NCBI RefSeq assembly: GCF_002102265.1
Contig: NZ_LQPG01000010.1
Location: 1 to 64,000 of the forward strand
Source: Mycolicibacter longobardus
GTDB taxonomy: Bacteria; Actinomycetota; Actinomycetes; Mycobacteriales; Mycobacteriaceae
Direction of reading: 5' to 3'
Length of the DNA stretch: 64,000 nucleotides
Shown: positions 1 through 10,045 of the stretch, in pieces
Layout: each line of letters opens with the position of its first letter
Position numbering within the stretch: position 1 is the first letter of the stretch
The notes under the pieces: generated by a model
What the model was told of the DNA's origin: nothing
Databases searched by the model: none
What the model saw: only the letters and a program-made list of their open reading frames with translations
Made by a program: the position numbers and the translations under genes

Positions 1-1382
1 GTATTGGCGCCGCCGCCCCCGCCTGTGTTGCTGCCGGTAGCCGCGGCGGCGCCAATACCGCCGAGCCCGCCGACTCCGCCGCCGTCGGCACCGCCGTGCC
101 CGCCGTCGCCGCCCGCCTCGACCGCGGTGACGCCCAACCCGGCCGACCCGCCGTCGCCGCCGAAGTGTCCGAAGGCGCCCGCGGTGCCGTCGCCGCCGTT
201 GCCGCCGTCACCGCCGGCCCCACCGACATTGCCGAAGCCGCCCGAGCCGCCTTCGCCGCCGCGCCCTGCACCGTGGCCGTCGCCGACGCCGTCGCCGCCA
301 TGCCCGCCGGCGCCGCCGGCCCCACCGTCGCCGGTGTTGTGATAGCTCGGGCCGGAGCCGCTGCTGCCGCCGTGCCCGCCGGTGCCCCCATAGCCGCCGT
401 TGCCGGAGGTGGTGCCGCCGTGCCCGCCGTTGCCGGCGTTGCCGCCGGCACCGCCGCCGCCGGCGATACCGGCAGCCGCGTCACCGCCGCGACCGCCATT
501 GCCGCCAAAGGCGCCGTCGCCGCCGTCGCCCGTGTTGCCGCCGGCCCCGCCATCGGCGCCCGCGCCGCCGGCTCCGCCGATGCCGCCGTCACCGAACAGC
601 GACGCACTACTGCCGCCTTCACCGCCGTAGCCACCGTCACCGCCAACGGTGCTGGCCGCGCCGACGTCGCCAGCCCCACCGGCCCCACCGGCCCCACCGT
701 TGCCGAACAGCCAGCCCACGGCGTGCCCGCCGTCGCCGCCCTGGCCGCCCCGGCCGCCGTCGACACCGACGCCGCCGGCCCCGCCGTCGCCGCCGTGGCC
801 CATGAAGCTGCCGCCGTTCCCGCCGTTGCCGGCGCGGCCGAACCACCCGTCGGCTCCACCGGGGCCGTCGTCGCCGCCGGTGCCGCCGTTACCGAAGAAC
901 CCGGCGTTACCGCCGGCCCCGCCGACACCGCCGACGGCGGTGCCGCCGTCGCCGCCGTCGCCGAACCACAGCCCGCCGGCCTGGCCGTTGGCCTGTTCCA
1001 GGGTGCCGCCGTCGATGCCGTCAGCGCCGTTGCCGATCAGCATCTGCCCGTTGCCGAACGTGTCATTGATCCAGGTGCTGATCTCGACACCGGACTGGGT
1101 GGCCAGCCAGTCCTGGCCGGCCTGGTACAACGGGGCGTAGACCCAGGTGCCGAACAACTCGGCGAGGGTGGGGTCGGCTGCTGCCGACAGCGCCGGCTCG
1201 CTCTCGAAGCCCAGCCACCCCCAGTTCGCCGGCTCGAACAGGTCGAACATCCAGTCAATGAGGGGGTCGGCCTGGGCCGGCGGTGCGCTGGCCAGCGGAC
1301 TCATCCCGACCGCGAGGAAGGCGCCCACCGCGCTGCCCAGCCCGATCAGGCGTGGACCCGTTTTGCCGCGTTGTTCAGACAT
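1..1382 (-). CDS. Secreted PGRS repeat protein without PE domain (3' end beyond window)
   Basis: The first ~40 residues form a signal peptide: a basic start ([11 protein letters not shown]), a hydrophobic core and a PPAQA|DP cleavage-like site. A non-repetitive, Trp-rich region of about 80 residues follows ([18 protein letters not shown]). It ends in the [13 protein letters not shown] linker typical of PGRS proteins, and then come hundreds of residues of GGxGGxGG repeats. There is no PE domain at the N-terminus. The gene runs off the left edge, so the C-terminus is unknown. The start is the ATG at 1382 because the signal peptide begins there and GGAGGAACAGGT lies just upstream. The function of such proteins is unknown; surface or cell-wall location is inferred from the signal peptide. 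Long open frames on the opposite strand are compositional shadows. Confidence 0.85.
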   Translation of the reverse strand, partial: MSEQRGKTGPRLIGLGSAVGAFLAVGMSPLASAPPAQADPLIDWMFDLFEPANWGWLGFESEPALSAAADPTLAELFGTWVYAPLYQAGQDWLATQSGVEISTWINDTFGNGQMLIGNGADGIDGGTLEQANGQAGGLWFGDGGDGGTAVGGVGGAGGNAGFFGNGGTGGDDGPGGADGWFGRAGNGGNGGSFMGHGGDGGAGGVGVDGGRGGQGGDGGHAVGWLFGNGGAGGAGGAGDVGAASTVGGDGGYGGEGGSSASLFGDGGIGGAGGAGADGGAGGNTGDGGDGAFGGNGGRGGDAAAGIAGGGGAGGNAGNGGHGGTTSGNGGYGGTGGHGGSSGSGPSYHNTGDGGAGGAGGHGGDGVGDGHGAGRGGEGGSGGFGNVGGAGGDGGNGGDGTAGAFGHFGGDGGSAGLGVTAVEAGGDGGHGGADGGGVGGLGGIGAAAATGSNTGGGGGAN

Positions 1383-1450
1383 GACCTGTTCCTCCTCAAA
1401 CGCCTGACAGTCTGATAAGCGCAGACGTTATGGCTGCTGAGAAGGAGTGC

Positions 1451-1472
1451 ATGCAGTAGTCGACTACTGCAT
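1451..1472. promoter_or_regulatory. 22-bp perfect palindrome upstream of PGRS gene
   Basis: ATGCAGTAGTC is followed directly by its exact reverse complement, with no spacer. The site lies 69 nt upstream of the PGRS start and 51 nt past the sirR stop. A dyad without a loop suits a dimeric protein-binding site better than a terminator, although TTTT follows on the + side. The binding protein is unknown. Confidence 0.45.
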
Positions 1473-1523
1473 TTTCGGGTCGTTGGCGAGTCTGTTCTAC
1501 GTAGCGGCCGGCGCGACCGCGGT

Positions 1524-2222
1524 TCAGACCACCCAGATCGCCTGAGCGGCAGGGCTTCCCAGGTCAATCGTGGCCTGCTCGCCTGCGGGCGCGTCGGGTG
1601 ATTCCAGGGCCACCGAGATGATCCCGGCGAAGTCGCGCCGGGTCAGCACTCGCAGCCGGGCATCCAGGCTGATGCCCACCTCGGCGAAGTAGCGCAGCAT
1701 CTCGGGGTCGTCGTCGGAGATGCGGGCCACCGTGCCGGAGTCGCCGTCGGCGCACGCCCACAACTGGCGAGCCGGGGGAGTGGGCACCTGCCCGTCCGCG
1801 GCCGGAATCGGGTCACCGTGCGGATCGCGCTGGGGGAACCCCAGTTTGGCGTCGATACGCGCGACCAGCCGGTCGGAGACCGCGTGCTCAAGCACCTCGG
1901 CCTCGTCGTGCACCTCATCCCAGCCGTAGCCCAGCTCGCACACCAGAAACGTCTCGATCAGCCGGTGCCGGCGCACCATCGCCAGTGCGGCCCGGCGACC
2001 GTTGTCGGTCAGGGTCACCGCACCGTACTTCTCGTGATCCACCAGGCCTGCGTCGGCGAGCTTGCGGATGGACTCCGAGGCGGTGCTGGCCGACACGCCG
2101 ATCTTCTCCGCCAGCATCTTGGTGCTGACTTTGTCGGGCGACCATTCCTGGGCAGTCCAGATGACTTTCAGATAGTCCTGGGCGACGCTGCTCAGCCCAT
2201 CCGACTGCTCCCAAGGGCTCAC
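1524..2222 (-). CDS. sirR: SirR, DtxR-family metal-dependent transcriptional repressor
   Basis: This 232-residue protein is a DtxR/MntR-type regulator that represses metal-uptake or metal-homeostasis genes when loaded with Fe2+ or Mn2+. The N-terminal winged helix is clear (SSVAQDYLKVIW, then VSASTASESIRKLADAGLVDH). A dimerisation/metal-binding helix region follows (RRHRLIETFL, then WDEVHDEAEVLEHAVSD), and the C-terminus is an FeoA/SH3-like domain. It closely resembles M. tuberculosis Rv2788 as I recall it. The GTG at 2222 gives VSPWEQSDGLSS, which matches the expected length; no strong ribosome-binding site is visible. It is divergent from ribF with only 24 nt between starts. Confidence 0.92.
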   Translation of the reverse strand: MSPWEQSDGLSSVAQDYLKVIWTAQEWSPDKVSTKMLAEKIGVSASTASESIRKLADAGLVDHEKYGAVTLTDNGRRAALAMVRRHRLIETFLVCELGYGWDEVHDEAEVLEHAVSDRLVARIDAKLGFPQRDPHGDPIPAADGQVPTPPARQLWACADGDSGTVARISDDDPEMLRYFAEVGISLDARLRVLTRRDFAGIISVALESPDAPAGEQATIDLGSPAAQAIWVV

Positions 2223-2246
2223 AGGGAACAGTTTAGGCTTGTGGGC

Positions 2247-3224
2247 GTGCAGCGGTGGCGGGGGCAGGATGAGATCCCCACAGACTGGGGCAGGTGTGTG
2301 CTCACCATCGGGGTGTTCGACGGTGTGCATCGCGGTCACGCCGAACTGATCGCGCATGCGGTGAAGGCCGGCAAGGCCCGCGGGGTGCCGACGGTGCTGA
2401 TGACCTTCGACCCGCATCCGATGGAAGTGGTCTACCCCGGAAACCACCCGGCGCAGCTCACCACGCTGGCGCGCCGAGCCGAGCTGGTGGAGCAGGCCGG
2501 GATCGACGTCTTCCTGGTGATTCCGTTCACCCCCGACTTCATGAAGCTCACCCCGGACCGCTACATCCACGAGCTGTTGGTCGAGCACCTGCACGTGGTG
2601 GAGGTGGTGGTGGGCGAGAACTTCACCTTCGGCCGCAAAGCTGCCGGCAACGTCGAGACGCTGCGCCGGGCCGGCGAGCAGTTCGGTTTTGCGGTGGAGT
2701 CGGTGTCGCTGGTGGCCGAGCAGGCCGATGCCGCCCAGGCGGTCACCTTCTCCTCGACCTACATCCGGTCCTGCGTGGACGCCGGCGACGTGCGGGCCGC
2801 GACCGAAGCGCTGGGCCGGCCGCACCGGGTCGAAGGACTGGTGGTGCGTGGCGACGGCCGCGGACGCGACCTGGGCTTCCCGACCGCCAACGTGGCGCCG
2901 TCGGCTTATGCGGCGATTCCGGCCGACGGGGTGTACGCCGCCTGGTTCACCGTGCTGGGACACGGCCCGGTGCCCGGCAGCGTCGTGGCAGGTCAGCGCT
3001 GTCGGGCCGCGGTGTCGGTCGGCACCAACCCGACTTTCTCCGGGCGGGCCCGCACCGTGGAGGCGTTCGTGATCGACGAGGCTGCCGACCTGTACGGACA
3101 GCGGGTGGCCGTCGATTTCGTCAGCCGGATCCGGGGGCAGGAGAAGTTCGACTCCGTCGCGGATCTGGTGGCGGTGATGAACACCGATGTCGAGAAGACC
3201 CGCGGCCTGCTTGCCGGCGACTGA
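2247..3224 (+). CDS. ribF: Bifunctional riboflavin kinase / FAD synthetase
   Basis: RibF phosphorylates riboflavin to FMN and then adenylylates FMN to FAD in the cytoplasm. The N-terminal nucleotidyltransferase half carries GVFDGVHRGH near residues 21-30 and FSSTYIRSCV, the nucleotide-binding ISSTxIR-like motif. The C-terminal flavokinase half carries GRGRDLGFPTAN and SVGTNPTF. The length is 325 aa, normal for the family. The start is GTG 2247 (VQRWRGQDEIPTDWGR), because this segment is conserved in mycobacterial RibF; a later start would remove it. It is divergent from sirR and followed 116 nt later by rpsO, as in M. tuberculosis. Confidence 0.94.
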   Translation: MQRWRGQDEIPTDWGRCVLTIGVFDGVHRGHAELIAHAVKAGKARGVPTVLMTFDPHPMEVVYPGNHPAQLTTLARRAELVEQAGIDVFLVIPFTPDFMKLTPDRYIHELLVEHLHVVEVVVGENFTFGRKAAGNVETLRRAGEQFGFAVESVSLVAEQADAAQAVTFSSTYIRSCVDAGDVRAATEALGRPHRVEGLVVRGDGRGRDLGFPTANVAPSAYAAIPADGVYAAWFTVLGHGPVPGSVVAGQRCRAAVSVGTNPTFSGRARTVEAFVIDEAADLYGQRVAVDFVSRIRGQEKFDSVADLVAVMNTDVEKTRGLLAGD

Positions 3225-3236
3225 CGCCGGCTCGGA

Positions 3237-3267
3237 TTGGGTTCAAGCGCCACGGCGCTGCTAGACT
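3237..3267 (+). promoter_or_regulatory. Candidate rpsO promoter
   Basis: TTGGGT (3237-3242) and TAGACT (3262-3267) are separated by 19 nt. The second matches the mycobacterial TAnnnT -10 pattern. It would start transcription about 70 nt upstream of rpsO. This is pattern matching only. Confidence 0.35.
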
Positions 3268-3340
3268 CGCCGCTCGGTGTGCTGCAGTCCGCGGTGGCCG
3301 CCGAAATGACATTCGCGGGACCGATTGATGGAGATTCTAC

Positions 3341-3610
3341 GTGGCGCTGACCACCGAGCAGAAAAAAGAGATCCTGGGCAGCTACGGCCTGCACGAGACC
3401 GACACCGGCTCGCCGGAGGCTCAGGTCGCACTGCTGACCAAGCGGATCGTCGACCTCACCGAGCACCTCAAGCAGCACAAGCACGACCACCACTCGCGGC
3501 GCGGTCTGCTGCTGCTGGTCGGCCGGCGGCGTCGGCTGCTCAAGTACCTGGCCCAGATCGATGTGGCGCGCTACCGCTCGCTCATCGAGCGCCTGGGCCT
3601 GCGTCGCTGA
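3341..3610 (+). CDS. rpsO: 30S ribosomal protein S15
   Basis: The 89-residue product is S15, which binds 16S rRNA in the platform of the small subunit. The whole protein matches the family: [14 protein letters not shown] at the start, [13 protein letters not shown] (here [11 protein letters not shown]), [13 protein letters not shown], then [21 protein letters not shown] and [10 protein letters not shown] at the end. Translation starts at GTG 3341 after a GGAG box at 3330-3333. It precedes gpsI, as is usual in actinobacteria, but the lppU gene that separates the two in M. tuberculosis is absent here. Confidence 0.97.
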   Translation: MALTTEQKKEILGSYGLHETDTGSPEAQVALLTKRIVDLTEHLKQHKHDHHSRRGLLLLVGRRRRLLKYLAQIDVARYRSLIERLGLRR

Positions 3611-3916
3611 CGGCGAACCGGATCGGCGACAGTGGCCGCCGTGTAGAGTGAGACCGTTCCGGGCCGACAAGGCCCGGACATCGGTGTGGCCCCGCAACCT
3701 GCGCGCGCCACTCCGGCACGTCACGACGGGACATGTTCCTGCGATCAGCCAGACCTGCGTCGGGCGGTCTTCGGTAGTGGCAGCCGGGTCGCAAAGTTCG
3801 TCTTTGAGGATCCGGCCGCTTCGATCGACGACCGTAGCCGCATCCAGGTCCGTCGCTGGCGCACGTCTGACACTGCGAAACAGCAGAACGAATCAGGAAA
3901 GGCCGCACGGGCGTCC
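3611..3916 (+). other. rpsO-gpsI intergenic leader (306 nt)
   Basis: No convincing gene is present. It holds a TAnnnT element (TAGAGT, 3644-3649) about 10 nt before a strong hairpin at 3658-3678, then about 240 nt of untranslated leader before gpsI. The arrangement suggests a gpsI promoter whose transcript starts with a hairpin. Alternatively the hairpin may be a processing site in an rpsO-gpsI co-transcript, as known for RNase III in Streptomyces. Both readings are inference. Confidence 0.4.
3658..3678 (+). terminator. 8-bp hairpin between rpsO and gpsI
   Basis: TCCGGGCC, loop GACAA and GGCCCGGA form a perfect 8-bp stem. There is no downstream T-tract, so it may be a processing or stability hairpin rather than a classical terminator. 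Confidence 0.4.
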
Positions 3917-6187
3917 ATGTCTGCAACTGAAATTGAAGAAGGCGTATTCGAGTCCACTGCCGTGATCGACAACGGCAGCTTCGGCAAGCGCACCATCCGC
4001 TTCGAGACCGGCCGGCTGGCCCAGCAGGCCGCCGGCAGTGTCGTCGCCTACCTCGACGACGAAACCATGCTGCTGTCGGCGACCACCGCCAGCAAAGCTC
4101 CCAAGGAGCACTTCGACTTCTTCCCGCTCACCGTCGATGTCGAGGAGCGGATGTACGCGGCCGGCCGTATCCCGGGCTCGTTCTTCCGCCGCGAGGGGCG
4201 GCCGTCCACCGACGCCATCCTGACCTGTCGGCTCACCGACCGCCCGCTGCGCCCGTCGTTCGTCGACGGTCTGCGCAACGAGATCCAGGTGGTCGTGACG
4301 GTGCTGAGCCTCAACCCGAACGACCTCTACGACGTGGTGGCGATCAACGCCGCGTCGGCCTCCACCCAGCTGGCCGGCCTGCCGTTCTCCGGTCCGGTCG
4401 GCGCCGCGCGGGTGGCGCTCATCGACGGCACCTGGGTGGCGTTCCCCACCGTGGAGCAGCTCGAGCGCGCGGCGTTCGACATGGTGTTGGCCGGCCGGGC
4501 AATCGAGTCCGCGGACGGGGGCACAGACGTCGCGATCATGATGGTCGAGGCCGAGGCCACCGAGAACGTCATCGAGCTCATCGAGGCCGGCGCCCAGGCG
4601 CCCACCGAGACCGTGGTGGCCGAAGGTCTGGAGGCGGCCAAGCCGTTCATCGCAGCCCTGTGCAAGGCCCAGCAGGAGCTCGCCGAGGCCGCCGCGCGTC
4701 CGGCGGTCGAGTACCCGCTCTTCCCCGCCTACGGCGAGGACGTCTACTACTCGGTGGCCTCGATCGCCACCGACGAGCTGGCCAAGGCCCTGACCATCGC
4801 GGGCAAGGCCGAGCGTGACGAGCGCACCGAGGAGATCAAGGCCGAGGTCGTGCAGCGACTCGCCGAGACTTACGAGGGCCGCGAGAAGGAGATCAGCGCG
4901 GCCTACCGCAGCCTGACCAAAAAGCTGGTGCGCCAGCGCATCCTGACCGACCACTTCCGCATCGACGGTCGCGGGATCACCGACATCCGGGCACTGTCCG
5001 CCGAGGTGGCTGTGGTGCCACGGGCGCACGGCAGCGCGCTGTTCGAGCGTGGCGAGACCCAGATCATGGGCGTGACCACGCTGGACATGATGAAGATGGC
5101 GCAGCAGATCGACTCGCTGGGGCCGGAGAAGTCCAAGCGCTACATGCACCACTACAACTTCCCGCCGTACTCGACCGGTGAGACCGGCCGAGTCGGCTCG
5201 CCCAAGCGCCGCGAGATCGGCCACGGGGCGTTGGCCGAGCGGGCCCTGGTCCCGGTGCTGCCCAGCATCGAGGAGTTCCCGTACGCCATTCGGCAGGTGT
5301 CGGAAGCCTTGGGCTCCAACGGATCCACCTCGATGGGGTCGGTCTGTGCGTCCACGCTGGCACTGCTCAACGCCGGGGTGCCGCTGAAGGCTCCGGTGGC
5401 CGGTATCGCGATGGGACTGGTCTCCGACGACGTCGAGGTTGACGGCAAGGTCGAGCGCCGGTTCGTCGCGCTCACCGACATCCTGGGCGCCGAGGACGCG
5501 TTCGGCGACATGGACTTCAAGGTCGCCGGCACCAAGGACTTCGTCACCGCGCTGCAGCTCGACACCAAGCTCGACGGCATTCCGTCCCAGGTGCTCGCCG
5601 GAGCGCTGGCGCAGGCCAAGGACGCGCGTATGACCATCCTGGAGGTGATGGCCGAGGCCATCGACGCCCCCGACGAGATGAGCCCGTATGCGCCTCGGGT
5701 CACCACCATCAAGGTTCCGGTGGACAAGATCGGCGAGGTGATCGGGCCCAAGGGCAAGATGATCAACTCGATCACCGAGGAAACCGGCGCCCAGATCTCC
5801 ATCGAGGACGACGGCACGGTGTTCGTCGGCGCCACCGACGGCCCGTCGGCCCAGGCGGCGATCGACAAGATCAACGCGATCGCCAACCCGCAGCTGCCGA
5901 AGATCGGCGAGCGGTTCCTGGGCACCGTGGTCAAGACCACCGACTTCGGCGCGTTCGTGTCGCTGCTGCCGGGCCGGGACGGGCTGGTGCACATCTCCAA
6001 GCTCGGTAAGGGCAAGCGGGTGGCGAAGGTCGAGGACGTGGTCAAGGTCGGCGACAAGCTGCGGGTGGAGATCGCCGACATCGACAACCGCGGCAAGATC
6101 TCACTGGTGCCCGTCGAAGACGCAGCGGACGCGGCAGACGCGGCGGACACGGCTGAGCCTGCCGATGCCGCGCCCGTCGAGAGCTGA
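3917..6187 (+). CDS. gpsI: Polyribonucleotide nucleotidyltransferase (PNPase / GpsI)
   Basis: PNPase degrades RNA 3'-5' by phosphorolysis and can add tails; it is a core part of the mycobacterial RNA degradosome. The 756-residue protein has two RNase PH domains (for example FFRREGRPS near residue 90 and [11 protein letters not shown] near 340), then a KH domain ([13 protein letters not shown], about residue 603) and an S1 domain ([13 protein letters not shown], about 668). The tail is rich in Ala and Asp (repeated DAADAAD). Start ATG 3917 is chosen because [13 protein letters not shown] matches the family; an upstream in-frame extension is unlike the family. The 3' end overlaps pepR by 23 nt. 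Confidence 0.95.
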   Translation: MSATEIEEGVFESTAVIDNGSFGKRTIRFETGRLAQQAAGSVVAYLDDETMLLSATTASKAPKEHFDFFPLTVDVEERMYAAGRIPGSFFRREGRPSTDAILTCRLTDRPLRPSFVDGLRNEIQVVVTVLSLNPNDLYDVVAINAASASTQLAGLPFSGPVGAARVALIDGTWVAFPTVEQLERAAFDMVLAGRAIESADGGTDVAIMMVEAEATENVIELIEAGAQAPTETVVAEGLEAAKPFIAALCKAQQELAEAAARPAVEYPLFPAYGEDVYYSVASIATDELAKALTIAGKAERDERTEEIKAEVVQRLAETYEGREKEISAAYRSLTKKLVRQRILTDHFRIDGRGITDIRALSAEVAVVPRAHGSALFERGETQIMGVTTLDMMKMAQQIDSLGPEKSKRYMHHYNFPPYSTGETGRVGSPKRREIGHGALAERALVPVLPSIEEFPYAIRQVSEALGSNGSTSMGSVCASTLALLNAGVPLKAPVAGIAMGLVSDDVEVDGKVERRFVALTDILGAEDAFGDMDFKVAGTKDFVTALQLDTKLDGIPSQVLAGALAQAKDARMTILEVMAEAIDAPDEMSPYAPRVTTIKVPVDKIGEVIGPKGKMINSITEETGAQISIEDDGTVFVGATDGPSAQAAIDKINAIANPQLPKIGERFLGTVVKTTDFGAFVSLLPGRDGLVHISKLGKGKRVAKVEDVVKVGDKLRVEIADIDNRGKISLVPVEDAADAADAADTAEPADAAPVES

Positions 6188-7487
6188 CACCGGGGCGCCG
6201 TCGGGCGCCACACTGCGACGCACCACCCTGCCGGGCGGACTGCGGGTGGTCACCGAGCACCTTCCTGCGGTTCGTTCGGCGTCGGTGGGCGTCTGGGTCG
6301 GCGTCGGGTCCCGCGACGAGGGCGCCACGGTGGCCGGGGCGGCGCACTTCCTGGAACATCTGCTGTTCAAGGCCACCCCGACCCGCACAGCCGCCGGTAT
6401 CGCCCAGGCGATGGACGCCGTCGGCGGTGAGCTCAACGCGTTCACCGGCAAAGAGCACACCTGCTACTACGCGCACGTGCTGGACACCGATCTGGAGCTG
6501 GCCGTTGCCCTGGTGAGCGACGTGGTGCTCAACGGGTCCTGCGCGGCAGAGGATGTCGACCTCGAGCGTGACGTGGTCCTGGAGGAGCTCGCCATGCGTG
6601 ACGACGATCCCGAGGACGCCCTGGGCGATGTGTTCGCCTCGACGCTGTTCGGCGATCACCCCATCGGACGGCCGGTGATCGGCAACGTCGAATCGGTGTC
6701 GGCCATGACCCGCGCCCAGTTGCGCTCGTTTCACCAGCGCCGCTACACCCCGGAACGCATGGTGGTGGCGGTGGCCGGCAATGTCGATCACGACACGGTG
6801 GTGGCGCTGGTGCGGGAACACTTCGGGCATCGGCTGATTCGCGGCCAGCAGCCCATCGCGCCGCGTCGCGGTGCGGCACGGGTTCCGGGTGCGCCGGGGC
6901 TGACCGTGGTGAACCGCGACGCCGACCAGACCCATATGTCCCTGGGCGTGCGCGCCCCGGGGCGGTACTGGCAGCACCGCCAGGCGCTGGCGGTGCTCAA
7001 CACCGCCCTCGGTGGGGGACTGAGTTCCCGGCTCTTCCAACAGGTTCGGGAATCCCGCGGCTTGGCGTACTCGATCTACTCATCGGTGGACACCTTCGCC
7101 GACGCGGGCGCACTGTCGGTCTACACCGCTTGCCAGCCGGAGCGGTTCGCCGAAGTCGCGGCGGTGACCGCCGAGGTGCTCGACTCGGTGGCCCGCGACG
7201 GCATCACCGCCGAAGAGTGCCGGATCGCGAAGGGGTCGCTGCGCGGCGGGTTGGTGCTGGGCCTGGAGGATTCCGGCTCGCGGATGAACAGGTTGGGCCG
7301 CACCGAACTGAACTACGGTCGGCACCGGCCCGTGGCCCGCACGCTGCGTGAGCTCAGCGCGGTCACCGTCGAGGAGGTCAACGCGGTGGCCAGGCAACTG
7401 TTGCGCAAGCCTTACGGTATTGCGGTCATGGGACCGTACCGCTCGAAAGGGGCGCTGCCCCGGCGTTTGCGGTCGATGGCAGGCTAG
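6165..7487 (+). CDS. pepR: M16-family zinc protease PepR
   Basis: This is a 440-residue insulinase/MPP-like metallopeptidase. The inverted zinc motif HFLEH lies at residues 61-65, with the downstream acidic zinc ligand region [15 protein letters not shown] at about 135. The C-terminal M16 half carries the [10 protein letters not shown] and RGLAYSIYS signatures. No signal peptide is seen, so it is probably cytoplasmic. The ATG lies inside the end of gpsI, giving a 23-nt overlap and likely translational coupling. The same gpsI-pepR order occurs in M. tuberculosis (Rv2783c-Rv2782c). The natural substrate is unknown. Confidence 0.93.
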   Translation: MPRPSRADTGAPSGATLRRTTLPGGLRVVTEHLPAVRSASVGVWVGVGSRDEGATVAGAAHFLEHLLFKATPTRTAAGIAQAMDAVGGELNAFTGKEHTCYYAHVLDTDLELAVALVSDVVLNGSCAAEDVDLERDVVLEELAMRDDDPEDALGDVFASTLFGDHPIGRPVIGNVESVSAMTRAQLRSFHQRRYTPERMVVAVAGNVDHDTVVALVREHFGHRLIRGQQPIAPRRGAARVPGAPGLTVVNRDADQTHMSLGVRAPGRYWQHRQALAVLNTALGGGLSSRLFQQVRESRGLAYSIYSSVDTFADAGALSVYTACQPERFAEVAAVTAEVLDSVARDGITAEECRIAKGSLRGGLVLGLEDSGSRMNRLGRTELNYGRHRPVARTLRELSAVTVEEVNAVARQLLRKPYGIAVMGPYRSKGALPRRLRSMAG

Positions 7488-7491
7488 AGGG

Positions 7492-8517
7492 ATGGCGTTC
7501 AGCTTCTCCGAACTCGCGGTCCCGCTGGTTGGCGCGCCGATGGCCGGCGGTCCCAGCACACCGGCGCTGGCGGCTGCGGTGTCGCAGGCGGGCGGACTGG
7601 GATTCGTCGCCGGCGGCTACCGTACCCCGCAACAGCTGGCCGACGACATCACGGCCGCGCGGGCTGCCACCAGCGGCCCGATCGGCGCCAATCTGTTTGT
7701 GCCGCAACCCAGCGGAGCCGACATGGTGCTGCTCGACGAGTACGCCGAACTGCTGGATCCAGTGGCCGAGCATTACGGCGTCGAACTGGGCCTGCCCCGC
7801 TTCGGCGACGACGACTGCTGGCCGGAGAAGCTCGAGGTGATCGCCGATCTGCGGCCCACGGTGGTGTCGTTCACGTTCGGCACCCCTTCACCCGACGACC
7901 TGGAGAAACTGCGTGCGCTGCGCATCCTGACGGTGGTCACGGTGACGTCGGCCTACGAGGCCGGCGTCGCCCTGGGGCATGGCGCCGAGGCGCTGGTGGT
8001 GCAGGGCCCCGGTGCCGGGGGGCATCGCGGCACGTTCGCGCCGGACGTGGAGCCGGGCGGTGTCACCCTGGAGGAGCTGCTGGCCGAGATCCGCCACGCC
8101 CATGGGAACGTCCCGCTGGTGGCGGCGGGCGGGCTGGGCACCGCGGCCGACGTGGCAGGCGCTCTGAAGCGCGGTGCGGTGGCCGCCCAGGTCGGCACTG
8201 CGCTGTTGCTTGCCGACGAGGCGGGGACGAACCCGACGCACCGAGCGGCGCTGACCAACCCGGAATTCGCCAACACCACGGTGACGTGCGCGTTCTCCGG
8301 TCGCTACGCGCGCAGCCTGGAGAACGACTTCACTCGCACCTTCAATGATGTGGCACCGGTGGGATACCCGGAGGTCAACCACATGACCACACCGATCCGG
8401 GCGGCGGCGGTGGGGATGGACGACCCGCACGGAACCAGCCTGTGGGCCGGGACCGCCTACCGGACTGTCCGCCCGGCCCCGGCCGCAGACGTGATCGCAG
8501 CCCTGGCCGCGGGCTGA
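7492..8517 (+). CDS. Nitronate monooxygenase-like FMN oxidoreductase
   Basis: The 341-residue protein belongs to the nitronate monooxygenase / 2-nitropropane dioxygenase family, FMN-dependent TIM barrels that oxidise alkyl nitronates. Visible family features are APMAGGPSTPALAAAV at the start, GGLGFVAGGY, the glycine-rich phosphate-binding segments VQGPGAGGHRG and VAAGGLGTAADV, and QVGTALLLADEAG. It follows pepR by 4 nt in the order seen for M. tuberculosis Rv2781c. Start ATG 7492 follows AGAGGG. The true substrate is not known; members also act in detoxification of propionate-3-nitronate. Confidence 0.85.
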   Translation: MAFSFSELAVPLVGAPMAGGPSTPALAAAVSQAGGLGFVAGGYRTPQQLADDITAARAATSGPIGANLFVPQPSGADMVLLDEYAELLDPVAEHYGVELGLPRFGDDDCWPEKLEVIADLRPTVVSFTFGTPSPDDLEKLRALRILTVVTVTSAYEAGVALGHGAEALVVQGPGAGGHRGTFAPDVEPGGVTLEELLAEIRHAHGNVPLVAAGGLGTAADVAGALKRGAVAAQVGTALLLADEAGTNPTHRAALTNPEFANTTVTCAFSGRYARSLENDFTRTFNDVAPVGYPEVNHMTTPIRAAAVGMDDPHGTSLWAGTAYRTVRPAPAADVIAALAAG

Positions 8518-8523
8518 CCACCC

Positions 8524-9960
8524 TCAGCAGTCGTAGTAGAGCGCGAACTCGTACGGGTGTGGGCGCAGGTTCACCGGGGCGATCTCGTGGTCGCGCTTGT
8601 AGCTGATCCAGTTTTCGATCAGGTCCGTGGTGAACACGCCGCCTTCGGTGAGGTATTCGTGGTCGGCTTCCAGGTTGTCGATCACCTGGGGCAGCGTGGT
8701 CGGGGCCTGGGGGATGTCGGCGGCCTCGTCCGGGGGCAGTTCGTAGAGGTCCTTGTCGATGGGGGGGGCCGGCTCGATCTTGTTCTTGATGCCGTCGACG
8801 CCGGCCATCATCATGGCGGCGAACGCCAGGTACGGGTTGCCGGAGGAGTCCGGGCAGCGGAACTCCAGGCGTTTGGCCTTCGGGTTGGTGCCGGTGATCG
8901 GGATGCGTACACACGCGGAGCGGTTGCGCTGGCTGTAGACCAGGTTGATCGGTGCCTCATAACCCGGGACCAGTCGCTTGTAGGAGTTGATGGTCGGGTT
9001 GGTGAAGGCCAGCAGTGACGGGGCGTGGTGCAGGATGCCGCCGATGTAGTGCCGGGCGGTGTCGGACAGTCCGGCGTAGCCGGCCTCGTCGTAGAACAGC
9101 GGTTGGCCACCCTGCCAGAGGGACTGGTGGACGTGCATGCCGGAGCCGTTGTCTCCGAAGAGCGGTTTGGGCATGAAGGTGACGGTCTTGCCGGCCTGCC
9201 AGGCGGTGTTCTTGATGATGTATTTGAACAGCATCAGGTCGTCGGCGGCGTGCAGCAGGGTGTTGAACTTGTAGTTGATCTCGGCCTGCCCACCGCTGCC
9301 GACCTCGTGGTGACCGCGTTCGATGGTGAAGCCGGCGTTGATCAGGTTGGTGGTCATGATGTCGCGCACGTCGACGTACTGGTCGTTGGGCGCCACCGGG
9401 AAGTAGCCGCCCTTGGGCCGGACCTTGTAGCCCCGGTTGGGTCCACCGCCGATCTCGGTGGGCTGGCCGGTGTTCCACCATCCGGAGACCGAGTCGACCT
9501 CATAGAATGAGCCGTTGATCTGCGAGTCGAAGCTCACCGAGTCGAAGATGTAGAACTCGGCTTCGGCACCGAAGTAAGCGGTGTCGGCGATACCGGTACT
9601 GGCCAGATAGTTCTCTGCCTTGCGGGCGACGTTGCGCGGGTCACGCGAGTAGGGCTCGCGGGTGAACGGGTCGTGCACGAAGAAGTTCAGGTTCAGGGTC
9701 TTGGCAGCCCGGAACGGGTCGATCAGAGCGGTGTTGGCGTCCGGCAGCAGCATCATGTCCGATTCGTGGATGGACTGGAATCCGCGGATCGATGATCCGT
9801 CGAACGCCAGCCCATCCTCGAACACGGTCTCGTCGAACGCCGAGGCGGGAATCGACAAGTGCTGCATCTGACCAGGCAGATCGCAGAATCGGACATCGAC
9901 GTAGTCGACCTTCTCGTCGGCGATCAGCTTCAGGACGTCGTCAGCTGTCTTGTCGGTCAC
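8524..9960 (-). CDS. glnA: Glutamine synthetase type I (GlnA1-like)
   Basis: The enzyme joins ammonia and glutamate to glutamine using ATP. At 478 residues it has the length of mycobacterial GlnA1 and shares its landmarks: [11 protein letters not shown] near the N-terminus, the metal/ATP segments [12 protein letters not shown] and [13 protein letters not shown], the glutamate flap region [11 protein letters not shown], and [10 protein letters not shown] with the adenylylatable Tyr. The C-terminus is YYDC where M. tuberculosis GlnA1 ends in YYDV. In M. tuberculosis glnA1 is elsewhere in the genome, so this may be a paralogue or a rearranged locus. It lies 85 nt downstream of an Esx pair on the same strand and convergent with the oxidoreductase at 7492. 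Confidence 0.95.
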   Translation of the reverse strand: MTDKTADDVLKLIADEKVDYVDVRFCDLPGQMQHLSIPASAFDETVFEDGLAFDGSSIRGFQSIHESDMMLLPDANTALIDPFRAAKTLNLNFFVHDPFTREPYSRDPRNVARKAENYLASTGIADTAYFGAEAEFYIFDSVSFDSQINGSFYEVDSVSGWWNTGQPTEIGGGPNRGYKVRPKGGYFPVAPNDQYVDVRDIMTTNLINAGFTIERGHHEVGSGGQAEINYKFNTLLHAADDLMLFKYIIKNTAWQAGKTVTFMPKPLFGDNGSGMHVHQSLWQGGQPLFYDEAGYAGLSDTARHYIGGILHHAPSLLAFTNPTINSYKRLVPGYEAPINLVYSQRNRSACVRIPITGTNPKAKRLEFRCPDSSGNPYLAFAAMMMAGVDGIKNKIEPAPPIDKDLYELPPDEAADIPQAPTTLPQVIDNLEADHEYLTEGGVFTTDLIENWISYKRDHEIAPVNLRPHPYEFALYYDC

Positions 9961-10045
9961 CGCGGTGCTCTCCTAGAAATTGTTGGTTGGGATTTCGGTG
10001 TCGTGCTATGGACTCGGTTGTTTCGCCTTGCGGCTCACACCGAAA

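Noticed and set aside
96..1415. Long Ala/Val-rich and Pro-rich open frames on the + strand opposite the left PGRS gene
   Set aside because: They are compositional shadows of GGxGG repeats; the minus frame has a signal peptide, ribosome-binding site and PGRS pattern.
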